From: Candidatus Scatomorpha merdipullorum
GTDB taxonomy: Bacteria; Bacillota; Clostridia; Oscillospirales; Oscillospiraceae
Direction: 5' to 3'
Length of the DNA: 6,896 nucleotides
Assembly: GCA_018716795.1 (NCBI GenBank)
Contig: DVJK01000084.1
Coordinates: 1 to 6,896 of the forward strand
A program made the translations under genes and the position numbers. A model generated the notes under the pieces. The model ran no database searches, was not told where the DNA came from, and worked only from the letters and a program-made list of their open reading frames with translations. This document shows, piece by piece, positions 1 to 5,688 of this stretch; positions within the stretch are counted from its first letter, which is position 1; each line of letters opens with the position of its first letter.

Positions 1-288
1 CTGCAGCCCTGTACGGTTACGGCTCTATCAAAGGAAATGGGCTTGGAGCGCACAACGCTTGTACGTACAATGAAACCGCTTTCTGAGCGCGGACTCATAG
101 CCAATCTGGCAGAGGCGCACAGCCGTAACAGTCTGCTGTCGCTGACGGACGACGGGCGTGCAGCCATGGATTATGCCTCCTCGCTTTGGGAAGGCGCACA
201 GTCGGAGGTGAGGCAGCACATGGGCGAAGAGCGGATGTCCGAGCTGCTGCAGCTTCTGTCCGAGCTGGAAGAGTTTACGGCGCGGTAA
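1..288 (+). CDS. MarR-family transcriptional regulator, C-terminal part (5' end outside window)
   Basis: The reading frame is open from the first base and ends at TAA 286-288, giving 95 visible residues. It starts with the second half of a winged helix-turn-helix: LSKEMGLERTTLVRTMKPLS is the recognition helix region, followed by RGLI and a wing (EAHSRNSLLSLTDDGRA). This is the usual MarR order of helix, wing with a basic tip, and 'LT.DGR'. The rest is a helical dimerisation segment ending in LLSELEEF. MarR proteins are cytoplasmic dimeric DNA-binding regulators, usually repressors that respond to small ligands. The downstream DUF2148 gene starts 34 bases later on the same strand, so the two are probably co-transcribed and the regulator may control it. 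The N-terminal ligand/dimer helices are missing, so nothing can be said about the effector. The base composition is lower in GC than the - strand genes to the right. Confidence 0.85.
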   Translation: MQPCTVTALSKEMGLERTTLVRTMKPLSERGLIANLAEAHSRNSLLSLTDDGRAAMDYASSLWEGAQSEVRQHMGEERMSELLQLLSELEEFTAR

Positions 289-322
289 GCGTTGAATATA
301 ATTCAGAGAGGAGACACAATCC

Positions 323-877
323 ATGAAGTACGAATCCGAACAGATTTACATTGACGCCATCATTTCCACGGCTAAGAGGATGTGCGCGGCGGCCCAGACT
401 GCACCCAAGGGGCATGGTGTGGACTCGATTGTAACGTACATTCTCACCGGTGACGAAAAGGAACATCTCGCCTGTGAGATGGAGCGTCTGGGTACGGAGT
501 ATATGGGCGACGAAATGCCCACCTGGTACGGACGGGACGCAAACGGCGTCCGGAAAGCGGGCGCGGTAGTAGTAATTGGCGCGAAGCACATGCACCGCGG
601 TATGAGTCATTGCGGGATGTGCGGCTTTGAAAACTGTGCGGCTAATGCCGCCGCAGGAGGCCGCTGCGCTGATACATTCCTTGACCTCGGTATTGCGATC
701 GGCTCTGCGGTTTCCGTGGCGGGCGACGACCGAATAGACAACCGAATTATGTTCTCCATTGCGCAAACGCTCAGGCATATGCCCGAGTACGGCCCGGACT
801 ATGTCTGGTTTGGCATCCCGCTCTCAGTTTCGTCGAAAAATATATTTATGGACAGGGGCATAACGCATAAGCTCTGA
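323..877 (+). CDS. DUF2148 ferredoxin-like domain protein
   Basis: A 184-residue protein whose length and layout fit the DUF2148 family. Its hallmark is a cysteine cluster, C97-x2-C100-x4-C105-x9-C115 within HCGMCGFENCAAN, which probably binds an iron-sulfur cluster. C21 and C51 are additional cysteines. Before the cluster is a conserved strand (AGAVVVIGAKH, about 79-89); after it a helix-rich region (DLGIAIGSAVSVA) leads to a conserved end (YVWFGIPLSVSSKNIFMDR). No signal peptide or membrane segment is seen, so it is cytoplasmic. The start is set by a strong AGAGGAG Shine-Dalgarno (GGAG at 310-313, nine bases before ATG). The family's biochemical function is not known to me; a redox role is inferred from the cysteines only. 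It follows a MarR-type regulator and is closed by the terminator at 911-949. Confidence 0.88.
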   Translation: MKYESEQIYIDAIISTAKRMCAAAQTAPKGHGVDSIVTYILTGDEKEHLACEMERLGTEYMGDEMPTWYGRDANGVRKAGAVVVIGAKHMHRGMSHCGMCGFENCAANAAAGGRCADTFLDLGIAIGSAVSVAGDDRIDNRIMFSIAQTLRHMPEYGPDYVWFGIPLSVSSKNIFMDRGITHKL

Positions 878-910
878 TTTTCAAACAACAATTCTCTACC
901 CTCCCCAACA

Positions 911-949
911 AAAAAGCTCTGCTGACATTAAACGTCAGCAGAGCTTTTT
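911..949. terminator. Bidirectional intrinsic terminator
   Basis: A perfect 16-bp inverted repeat (AAAAAGCTCTGCTGAC at 911-926 against 934-949) with a 7-base loop. The stem ends in five As on one side and five Ts on the other, so it can terminate on either strand. It lies 33 bases after the DUF2148 stop codon and separates it from the convergent CBS-domain gene. Confidence 0.92.
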
Positions 950-1010
950 GTGATTAACGCTCAGCCTCTTGCCTGCCGCCGGCCCTCGGGGCGCCGCGGC
1001 GGACAAAGCG

Positions 1011-1040
1011 CAAACCTCCCGGCGTTTGCCGGGAGGTTTG
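1011..1040 (-). terminator. Hairpin downstream of the CBS-domain gene, probable terminator
   Basis: A perfect 13-bp inverted repeat (CAAACCTCCCGGC at 1011-1023 against 1028-1040) with a 4-base loop, three bases after the CBS gene's stop codon on the - strand. The stem is very GC-rich, but only short T runs follow on the - strand (TTTG within the stem, then CGCTTTG). It may terminate weakly, with 911-949 acting as a backup. Confidence 0.7.
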
Positions 1041-1043
1041 GGG

Positions 1044-1466
1044 TTATATGGCTTTGCCGATAAGCGCGGCCTCGGCGTTGGCGAGGGCGGCTATTACGCT
1101 CCGGCGCGTGACGATGCCGCAGAAGCAGCCGCGGTCGTCGACTATCGGGACGAAGTTCTGCTGCAAAACCGCGTCGATGACCTCGTCGTCGTCGGCGGCG
1201 ATGCCGAGCGGCGGGCAGAAATCCCGCCTCACCAGCTCGCCTATGCGAAACCGCTCCTGCGCCTTCATCGAGGTGCTGCCGGTGGAGAGAATGTGCCGGA
1301 GGAAGTCGCCCTCCGTGATGCAGCCTATGTATTCGCCGTGCTCGCCCAGGACGGGGATGGCGGTGTACCCGTGGCGGCGCATCACCTCCAGGCCCTGCCT
1401 GACGGTGTCGTCCGCGCCGATATAGGCGGTCATGGCTTTTGGCGTAAGTATTTTAGGAATGTTCAT
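1044..1466 (-). CDS. Tandem CBS-domain protein
   Basis: A 140-residue cytoplasmic protein made almost entirely of two CBS modules, which pair to form a Bateman module. CBS modules typically bind adenosine nucleotides such as AMP, ATP or c-di-AMP and act as energy or second-messenger sensors. The first module covers about residues 5-60 (YTAIPVLGEHGEYIGCITEGD). The second covers about 77-130 (QNFVPIVDDRGCFCGIVTRRS). The first keeps the typical T-x-x-D end (T51, D54); in the second the Asp position is Ser (S123), which suggests one nucleotide site may differ. The ATG at 1464-1466 is preferred over the in-frame ATG at 1473-1475, because AGGA (1475-1478) lies 8 bases before the former and directly abuts the latter. 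A promoter at 1565-1593 drives it. No catalytic domain is attached, so its partner is unknown. Confidence 0.9.
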   Translation of the reverse strand: MNIPKILTPKAMTAYIGADDTVRQGLEVMRRHGYTAIPVLGEHGEYIGCITEGDFLRHILSTGSTSMKAQERFRIGELVRRDFCPPLGIAADDDEVIDAVLQQNFVPIVDDRGCFCGIVTRRSVIAALANAEAALIGKAI

Positions 1467-1474
1467 GTCGACCA

Positions 1475-1478
1475 TCCT
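1475..1478 (-). promoter_or_regulatory. Ribosome binding site deciding the CBS gene start
   Basis: AGGA on the - strand, 8 bases before ATG 1464-1466. It overlaps the last base of the alternative ATG at 1473-1475, so that upstream Met is unlikely to be the start. It sits directly beside one arm (1479-1485) of a possible leader helix. Confidence 0.6.
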
Positions 1479-1550
1479 GACTTTGTGTTATGGTATGCCG
1501 CCTTCTGCGCTTGAAACGGACCCCCTTTCGGCATAGCGGCGGCCAAAGTC
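1479..1550 (-). promoter_or_regulatory. Possible structured 5' leader of the CBS gene
   Basis: The transcript from the promoter at 1565-1593 would have a leader of about 90 bases. Within it a 7-bp helix (1544-1550 with 1479-1485) stacks on a 6-bp helix (1538-1543 with 1497-1502). A third 7-bp pairing (1529-1535 with 1494-1500) would compete with the 6-bp helix, because both use 1497-1500. The outer helix ends right beside the Shine-Dalgarno. I do not recognise a known riboswitch class here. Confidence 0.3.
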
Positions 1551-1564
1551 CTCGTTCCATGTAT

Positions 1565-1593
1565 ATAATAACCTATAACCGAGCCAAAAGCAA
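1565..1593 (-). promoter_or_regulatory. Sigma70-type promoter of the CBS-domain gene
   Basis: Read on the - strand: -35 TTGCTT (1588-1593), a 17-base spacer, and -10 TATTAT (1565-1570) in an AT-rich setting. It lies about 100 bases upstream of the CBS start codon and just beyond the end of the neighbouring binding-protein gene, so the CBS gene has its own transcript even if the operon reads through. Confidence 0.7.
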
Positions 1594-1652
1594 GTTGAAA
1601 AATGTAAATATCGGCAAGAGACTTGTGAATGTACCGTGAATTATTTTCCCGT

Positions 1653-2621
1653 TCAGCCGAGGGGCGTATAGCCCTCGGGAATCTCCACGCCCAGCGCGGC
1701 GCAGTTTTCGGCGTTATAGACCTTCAGCGGCTCGAGATACTGCACGGGGAGGGCGGAGACATCGGTCTCGCCGCGGAGAATTTCCGCGGCCAGCTCGCCG
1801 GTGAGGCGGCCGAGCTCGTAGTAGTCGCAGGTAATCGTGGCGACGCCGCAGCCGGAGCAGATGCCCGGATCGCCGCCCACGACGGGCACGCCGGCGGGGA
1901 TGACGACGTTGGCGACGGTCTCGGTGTTGGCCGCGACGGTGTTGTCGGTGGGGATATAGATGAGGTCGCTGCCGTCGCAGGCGGTCTGGGCGACGGCGCC
2001 GAGGTCGTTGGCGTCGGTGAAGGCGTAGGCCTCGCAGGCATAGCCCATGCCCTCGAGCTCGGCGCGGACGGTCTCAACCTGATAGACGCTGTTCGGTTCG
2101 CCCGAGCAGTAGAGCAGGCCGACGGTTCCGGCCTCGGGGAAGAGCTCCTTTATGAGCGCGGCCTGGTCCTCGAGCGGGACGAGGTCGCTGGTGCCGGAGA
2201 CGTTCGTGCCTATGACGCCGTCGAACTCGCCGAGGTCCAGCGCGGTGGCGTAGTCGGTGACGGAGGTGCCGAGGACGGGTATCTCCGACGTGGCGGAGGC
2301 GGCGGCCTGGAGCGGCCAGGTGGCGTTGGCGAGTATCAGGTCGACGCCCTCGGCGATGAAGCCGTCGATTATCGTGGCGCAGCTGTTCTGCTCTCCGAGC
2401 GCGTTCCCCTCGGAAAATCGGACGCCGTCCTCGCCGAAGGCCTCGACAAGGGCGTCCTTGAAGCCTCGCGTGGCCTCGCTGAGGGATACGTGTTCCATCT
2501 GTTCGCAGATGCCGACGGTATAGCCGTCGAAGGAGTCGTCAGCGCCTTCGCCCGAGCCGCAGCCGGCCAGAGAGAGCGTCAGCGCCGCCGCCAGCGCGGC
2601 GGAGAGCAGTTCCTTGTGCAT
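1653..2621 (-). CDS. Second substrate-binding lipoprotein of the aromatic amino-acid ABC transporter (TrpX-like)
   Basis: A 322-residue extracytoplasmic binding protein of the ABC_sub_bind family (PF04392, which includes TrpX). A short signal peptide with a lipobox (LAGC, lipidated Cys21) and a brief acidic linker lead into the mature domain at YTVGIC. Core motifs include CATIIDGFIAEGVDLILANAT, GTSDLVPLEDQA, VGLLYCSGEPNSVYQVE, YAFTDANDL, YIPTDNT and VIPAGVPVVGGDPGICSGCG. GGAGG eight bases before the ATG sets the start. It is a clear paralogue of the binding protein at 4565-5584 and shares most of the core. It differs near residues 39-50 (EQMEHVSLSEAT against QLAPHPALDSAT), in SEGNALGEQNSC against NNNAGGEANNC, and in NATWPLQ against NATGALQ. 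These differences suggest another ligand or affinity. A terminator separates it from the ATPase gene and no good separate promoter is seen, so expression is probably by readthrough. No clear terminator follows it. Confidence 0.92.
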   Translation of the reverse strand: MHKELLSAALAAALTLSLAGCGSGEGADDSFDGYTVGICEQMEHVSLSEATRGFKDALVEAFGEDGVRFSEGNALGEQNSCATIIDGFIAEGVDLILANATWPLQAAASATSEIPVLGTSVTDYATALDLGEFDGVIGTNVSGTSDLVPLEDQAALIKELFPEAGTVGLLYCSGEPNSVYQVETVRAELEGMGYACEAYAFTDANDLGAVAQTACDGSDLIYIPTDNTVAANTETVANVVIPAGVPVVGGDPGICSGCGVATITCDYYELGRLTGELAAEILRGETDVSALPVQYLEPLKVYNAENCAALGVEIPEGYTPLG

Positions 2622-2654
2622 TTTGGTTTCCTCCAGTTAGAAAAATTGCTGTAT

Positions 2655-2670
2655 GGCCTTAAAAAAGGCC
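2655..2670 (-). repeat. Small inverted repeat upstream of the second binding protein
   Basis: GGCCTT and AAGGCC separated by four bases form a 6-bp hairpin immediately after the T tract of the 2678-2707 terminator on the - strand. It lies in the untranslated stretch before the second binding-protein gene. It may protect a processed 5' end, but that is only a guess. Confidence 0.45.
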
Positions 2671-2672
2671 GC

Positions 2673-2707
2673 AAAAATACACCCTGCCCCTTTTGAGGCA
2701 GGGTGTA
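2673..2707 (-). terminator. Intrinsic terminator between the ATPase and second binding-protein genes
   Basis: On the - strand an 11-bp perfect stem (2697-2707 with 2678-2688, 8-base loop) is followed by TTTTT (2677-2673). It starts 21 bases after the ATPase stop codon. It would end most transcripts after binding protein, permease and ATPase, leaving the second binding protein at a reduced level unless there is readthrough or a hidden promoter. Confidence 0.85.
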
Positions 2708-2727
2708 GAATTGCCGTGGAAAGTGTT

Positions 2728-3525
2728 TTATGCTCCTATCAGCACGCGGTCGGTCAGAAGGTCCTCGCCGGCGGCGCGGGAGAACTTGGCGAGCAGGGTG
2801 TCGACAGTGAGGCGCTTTTTCTCCTCGCCGGAGATGTCGAGGACGATGCGGCCCTCGTTCATCATGATGAGGCGGTTGCCGTGCTCGATGGCGTCGCGCA
2901 TATTGTGCGTGACCATGAGGGTGGTGAGCCTGTGCTCGCTGACTATCTCGTCGCTGAGCTCGAGGACGCGCGCGGCGGTGGCGGGGTCGAGGGCGGCGGT
3001 GTGCTCGTCGAGGAGCAGGAGCTTCGGCTTCACGAGGCTGGCCATGAGCAGGGTCAGGGCCTGGCGCTGGCCGCCGGAGAGCAGGCCCGCGCGGGTGGTC
3101 ATGCGGTCCTCGAGGCCCAGGTCGAGGCGGGAGAGCTCCTCGCGGAAGCGTTCGCGCTCGCTCTTGCGGATGCCCCATGCGAGGGTGCGGCGGCTGCCGC
3201 GGCGCGCGGCGAGGGCGAGGTTTTCCTCAATCGTCATCGTCGGCGCGGTGCCCATCATCGGGTCCTGGAAGACGCGGCCGATGTACTTGGCGCGCTTGAA
3301 CTCGCTCTGGCGGGTTATATCCACGCCGTCTATGCTTATCGCGCCGCAGTCTATCTCAAAGGCGCCCGCGATGGCGTTGAGCATCGTGCTCTTGCCCGCG
3401 CCGTTGCCGCCTATGACCGTGACAAAGTCGCCGTCGTTGAGGCGGAGATCAAGGCTCCTGAGCGCGGTTTTGGCGTTTATCGTGCCGGGGTTGAAGGTCT
3501 TGGAGACGTTGTTAAGCTCGAGCAT
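2728..3525 (-). CDS. ABC transporter ATP-binding protein, aromatic amino-acid uptake (TrpZ-like)
   Basis: A 265-residue cytoplasmic ATPase that powers import through the adjacent permease. All ABC motifs are present: Walker A GGNGAGKST (39-47), Q-loop Q87 in VFQDP, signature LLSGGQRQA (148-156), Walker B LLLLDEH (169-175) with catalytic E174, D-loop ALD (178-180) and H-loop H207 in VTHNM. The start ATG (3523-3525) has AAGGAGG nine bases upstream and begins MLELNNVSKTF, the expected first strand. It overlaps the permease reading frame by 14 bases, so the two are translationally coupled and should be made in equal amounts. The insertion after the Q-loop (MMGTAPTMTIEENLALAARRG) matches the TrpZ-like subfamily. 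A longer in-frame extension upstream is low-complexity and is the shadow of the permease gene. Confidence 0.95.
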   Translation of the reverse strand: MLELNNVSKTFNPGTINAKTALRSLDLRLNDGDFVTVIGGNGAGKSTMLNAIAGAFEIDCGAISIDGVDITRQSEFKRAKYIGRVFQDPMMGTAPTMTIEENLALAARRGSRRTLAWGIRKSERERFREELSRLDLGLEDRMTTRAGLLSGGQRQALTLLMASLVKPKLLLLDEHTAALDPATAARVLELSDEIVSEHRLTTLMVTHNMRDAIEHGNRLIMMNEGRIVLDISGEEKKRLTVDTLLAKFSRAAGEDLLTDRVLIGA

Positions 3526-4483
3526 TGTTCTTATCCTCCTTGGAAACGGCGGCGTGCCTGTGCGCCGCGGCGGCTTTGCCCTTCCAGTAGGGGATCGCGA
3601 GGAAGAGCGCGACTGTGAGTGCGGTGAAGAGCTTGAGGTCGTTTGTGCCGAGGCCGAGCCGGAGCACAATCTGCATGACGAGGTAGTATATTATAGAGCC
3701 GACGGTGCAGCCTATGAGCCCGGCGAGCACCTTGCCGCGCCCTCTCAGAAGCCCCTCGCCGATTATCACGGCGGCGAGGCCTATGACTATGGCGCCGCGG
3801 CCCATGTCCACGCTGCTGCTGCCCTGGTACTGGGCGAGCAGCCCGCCCGCGAGGCCGACCATGCCGTTTGAAAGCATGAGGCCGACGACCGTGGCGGCGG
3901 AGGTGTTGATGCCCTGCGCGCGGGCCATCTGCAGGTTCGCGCCCGTGGCGCGAAGCGCGCTGCCGTTCTCGGTCTTGAAGTACCACCAGAGCAGGGCGAC
4001 GACCGCGGCGGTGACGGGTATCATTATAATAATGGGGTTCTGCCAGATGTTCTCGCCCAGGTCGCGGACATAGCGGCTCGAGAGAATCAAATCGTACTTG
4101 TCGACGCTTATCGCCAGCGTCGCCTGGGTTCCGGCGGTGGTGCCCCAGCCCATGACGCGCAGGTTTATCGAGTAGAGCGCCAGCTGTGTGAGTATACCGG
4201 CGAGGATGGCCGGAATTCCGCATTTCGTATGGAAGAGTCCGGTGACCAGTCCGGCGAGCATACCGGCGAGCATCGCGACAAGCGTCGCCAGCCAGACGTT
4301 TACGCCGTTCAGTGTGAGCAGGACGCAGACCGCGCCTCCGAAGCCGAGCGTGCCGTCGACCGTGAGGTCGGCCACGTCGAGCACGCGGAAGGTGATATAT
4401 ACGCCCATGGCCATCAGGCCCCATATCAGGCCCTGTCCGAGCACGCCGGGCAGGGAGTTAACAAGCGATTGCAGGAATTCCAT
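3512..4483 (-). CDS. ABC transporter permease, aromatic amino-acid uptake (TrpY-like)
   Basis: A 323-residue integral membrane protein of the branched-chain amino-acid/ribose type permease family (PF02653), TrpY-like branch. I see about nine hydrophobic segments, roughly at residues 12-32, 45-60, 62-84, 89-107, 150-168, 195-217, 228-247, 251-275 and 284-300. The cytoplasmic loop LRATGANLQMARAQGIN (177-193) is the typical ATPase-contacting segment, and GRGAIVIGLAAVIIGE (228-243) is a conserved family stretch. It ends in a basic and acidic cytoplasmic tail. One permease gene implies a homodimeric channel. GGAGG (4497-4501) lies about 13 bases before the ATG, longer than usual. An in-frame TAG right after that site rules out an earlier start, so initiation may be modest. 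It follows the first binding protein after an 81-base gap with a strong hairpin, and overlaps the ATPase start. Confidence 0.95.
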   Translation of the reverse strand: MEFLQSLVNSLPGVLGQGLIWGLMAMGVYITFRVLDVADLTVDGTLGFGGAVCVLLTLNGVNVWLATLVAMLAGMLAGLVTGLFHTKCGIPAILAGILTQLALYSINLRVMGWGTTAGTQATLAISVDKYDLILSSRYVRDLGENIWQNPIIIMIPVTAAVVALLWWYFKTENGSALRATGANLQMARAQGINTSAATVVGLMLSNGMVGLAGGLLAQYQGSSSVDMGRGAIVIGLAAVIIGEGLLRGRGKVLAGLIGCTVGSIIYYLVMQIVLRLGLGTNDLKLFTALTVALFLAIPYWKGKAAAAHRHAAVSKEDKNNARA

Positions 4484-4512
4484 ATTGATTGACTATCCTC
4501 CGATTTTCACCC

Positions 4513-4539
4513 CGCAGGGGAGGCCGAGGCCTCCCCGCG
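4513..4539 (-). repeat. Intercistronic GC-rich hairpin between first binding protein and permease
   Basis: GGGGAGGCC (4517-4525) pairs perfectly with GGCCTCCCC (4528-4536), extended by CGC/GCG (4513-4515 with 4537-4539) across a single bulged base. No T tract follows on the - strand, so it is not a classical terminator. It more likely protects the upstream mRNA from 3' exonucleases, raising the amount of binding protein relative to the membrane subunits, as is common in ABC importer operons. Confidence 0.7.
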
Positions 4540-4564
4540 AAGCATGGGTTGTGAAGCGGTATCC

Positions 4565-5584
4565 TTAAGCTATGGCCTCGTAGTCCTCGGGGACCGTAAT
4601 CCCGAGGGCCTCGCAGTTGGCCGCGTTGTACATCTTGGTGACCGTCTCGTCGTAGCCGATGGCCATCTCGCTGACCTCGGCCTCGCCGGTCAGAATCTGC
4701 ACGGCCATCTCGCCGGTTATCTGGCCCAGCTCGTAGTAGTCAATCGAGAGGGTTGCGACGCCGCAGCCGGAGCAGAGCCCGCTCTCGCCGGTGACGACGG
4801 GGACGCCGGCCGGGATGACGATGTTGGCTATGGCCTCGGTGTTGTTGGCGGCGGTGTTGTCGGTGGGGATGTAAATGACGTCGCTGTTGTCGGCGGCGTT
4901 CTGGGTGACGGCGGCGAGGTCGTTGGCGTCGGTGAAGGCGTAGGCCTCGGTGGCGTAGCCCAGCTCCTCGAGCTCGGCCTGGACAACCTCAACCTGGTAG
5001 ACGCTGTTCGGCTCGGCGGAGCAGTAGAGGAGGCCGACGGTCTCGGCGTCGGGGAAGAGCTCCTTGACCATCGCGGCCTGCTGCTCCAGGGGAGCGAGGT
5101 CGCTGGTGCCGGAGATGTTGTTGCCGAGCACCTCGACCATAGTGTCGTCGAGGCCGAGGGCGATGGCGTAGTTGGTGACCGCGGTGCCGAGCACCGGGAT
5201 GTCGGCGGTGGCGGAGGCGGCGGCCTGCAGCGCGCCGGTGGCGTTCGCGAGTATGAGGTCGACGCCCTCGGAGATGTAGCCGTCAATAATGGTGGTGCAG
5301 TTGTTGGCTTCGCCGCCGGCGTTGTTGTTCTTTATCTCAACGGCGTCGCCGAGCTCGGCCTGGAGGGCGTCTATGAAGCCCTGGGTGGCGGAGTCGAGCG
5401 CGGGGTGCGGCGCGAGCTGGCAGATGCCGACGACATACGTGGCCTCTCCGGCGGGAGCGGTCTCCTCACCGGCGGGCTCCGTGTCGGGAGCGGTCTCCTC
5501 AGTGCCGGCCTCGCCGCAGGCGGCGAGCGCGAGCACCATGACAAGTGCAAGGACGATGCAAAGCAGTTTCTTCATCTTCATCAT
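4565..5584 (-). CDS. First substrate-binding lipoprotein of the aromatic amino-acid ABC transporter (TrpX-like)
   Basis: A 339-residue lipoprotein receptor of the ABC_sub_bind family (PF04392). It has a basic N-terminus (MMKMKKLL), a hydrophobic core, and a lipobox LAAC with lipidated Cys23. A Glu/Thr/Pro/Ala linker (about 24-48, with EETAP twice) tethers the mature domain, which begins at YVVGIC. Core motifs include NNCTTIIDGYISEGVDLIL, ATGALQAAASAT, GTSDLAPLEQQA, VGLLYCSAEPNSVYQVE, YAFTDANDL, YIPTDNTAANN and VIPAGVPVVTGESGLCSGCG. The start at ATG 5582-5584 is chosen because AAAGGAGA (GGAG at 5591-5594) lies six bases upstream and it begins a canonical signal peptide. An in-frame ATG at 5671 would add 29 residues that are not signal-like and would be encoded by the attenuator terminator. 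The gene follows a Phe/Tyr-rich leader peptide and attenuator, so Phe and/or Tyr are the inferred ligands. Confidence 0.95.
   Translation of the reverse strand: MMKMKKLLCIVLALVMVLALAACGEAGTEETAPDTEPAGEETAPAGEATYVVGICQLAPHPALDSATQGFIDALQAELGDAVEIKNNNAGGEANNCTTIIDGYISEGVDLILANATGALQAAASATADIPVLGTAVTNYAIALGLDDTMVEVLGNNISGTSDLAPLEQQAAMVKELFPDAETVGLLYCSAEPNSVYQVEVVQAELEELGYATEAYAFTDANDLAAVTQNAADNSDVIYIPTDNTAANNTEAIANIVIPAGVPVVTGESGLCSGCGVATLSIDYYELGQITGEMAVQILTGEAEVSEMAIGYDETVTKMYNAANCEALGITVPEDYEAIA
5452..5501. repeat. 17-bp direct repeat in the lipoprotein linker
   Basis: CGGGAGCGGTCTCCTCA occurs at 5452-5468 and again at 5485-5501. It encodes the repeated EETAP unit in the flexible linker just after the lipidated cysteine of the first binding protein. 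Such linkers vary readily in length by slippage or unequal exchange. Confidence 0.85.
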
Positions 5585-5626
5585 TGTTGTCTCCTTTGGC
5601 CTTGGTTTGTTTGTGTCTGACGCAAC

Positions 5627-5663
5627 AAAAAAACGCCCCTCGCCGTTCAAGGCGAGAGGCGTT
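5627..5663 (-). terminator. Attenuator (leader) intrinsic terminator
   Basis: On the - strand AACGCCTCTCGCC (5663-5651) pairs with 5644-5632 across a six-base loop: 13 positions with one mismatch. The T tract follows directly and overlaps the stem base (seven Ts, 5633-5627). It lies after the leader-peptide stop codon and 32 bases before the Shine-Dalgarno of the first structural gene. It is therefore inside the transcribed leader and would stop transcription of the whole operon unless prevented. Its 5' arm is shared with the antiterminator at 5654-5688. Confidence 0.9.
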
Positions 5664-5688
5664 GCTGCCAAATTGTTCAGCAGGTCTC
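5654..5688 (-). promoter_or_regulatory. Predicted antiterminator hairpin overlapping the leader-peptide stop codon
   Basis: On the - strand TGCTG (5682-5678) pairs with CAGCA (5667-5663) around a ten-base loop. Below an internal loop, GAGA (5688-5685) pairs with TCTC (5657-5654). The 3' side uses bases of the terminator's 5' arm (5663-5651), so the two structures exclude each other. The 5' side spans codons 49-51 and the TGA (5679-5677). A ribosome finishing the leader peptide would cover it and free the terminator; one stalled at the Phe/Tyr codons upstream would leave it open. Its stability has not been computed. Confidence 0.65.

Noticed and set aside
1629..2696. Long + strand frame antisense to the second binding-protein gene (and a similar one at 4544-5620)
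   Set aside because: Both are Gly/Val/Ala/Glu-rich shadows caused by high GC and codon bias of the - strand genes; they have no recognisable domain and no ribosome binding site, and the - strand products are clear family members.
2693..3871. 392-codon + strand frame across the ATPase and permease genes
   Set aside because: It is Arg/Ser-rich, antisense to the ABC genes with intact Walker and signature motifs, and has no domain of its own.
3531..4424. Second - strand frame of 297 codons inside the permease gene
   Set aside because: It is an Arg/His/Gly/Pro-rich out-of-frame shadow of the permease, without family resemblance.
5585..5671. N-terminal extension of the first binding protein from the ATG at 5671
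   Set aside because: The extension is encoded by the attenuator terminator, is not signal-peptide-like, and the ATG at 5584 has a perfect Shine-Dalgarno followed by a canonical lipoprotein signal.
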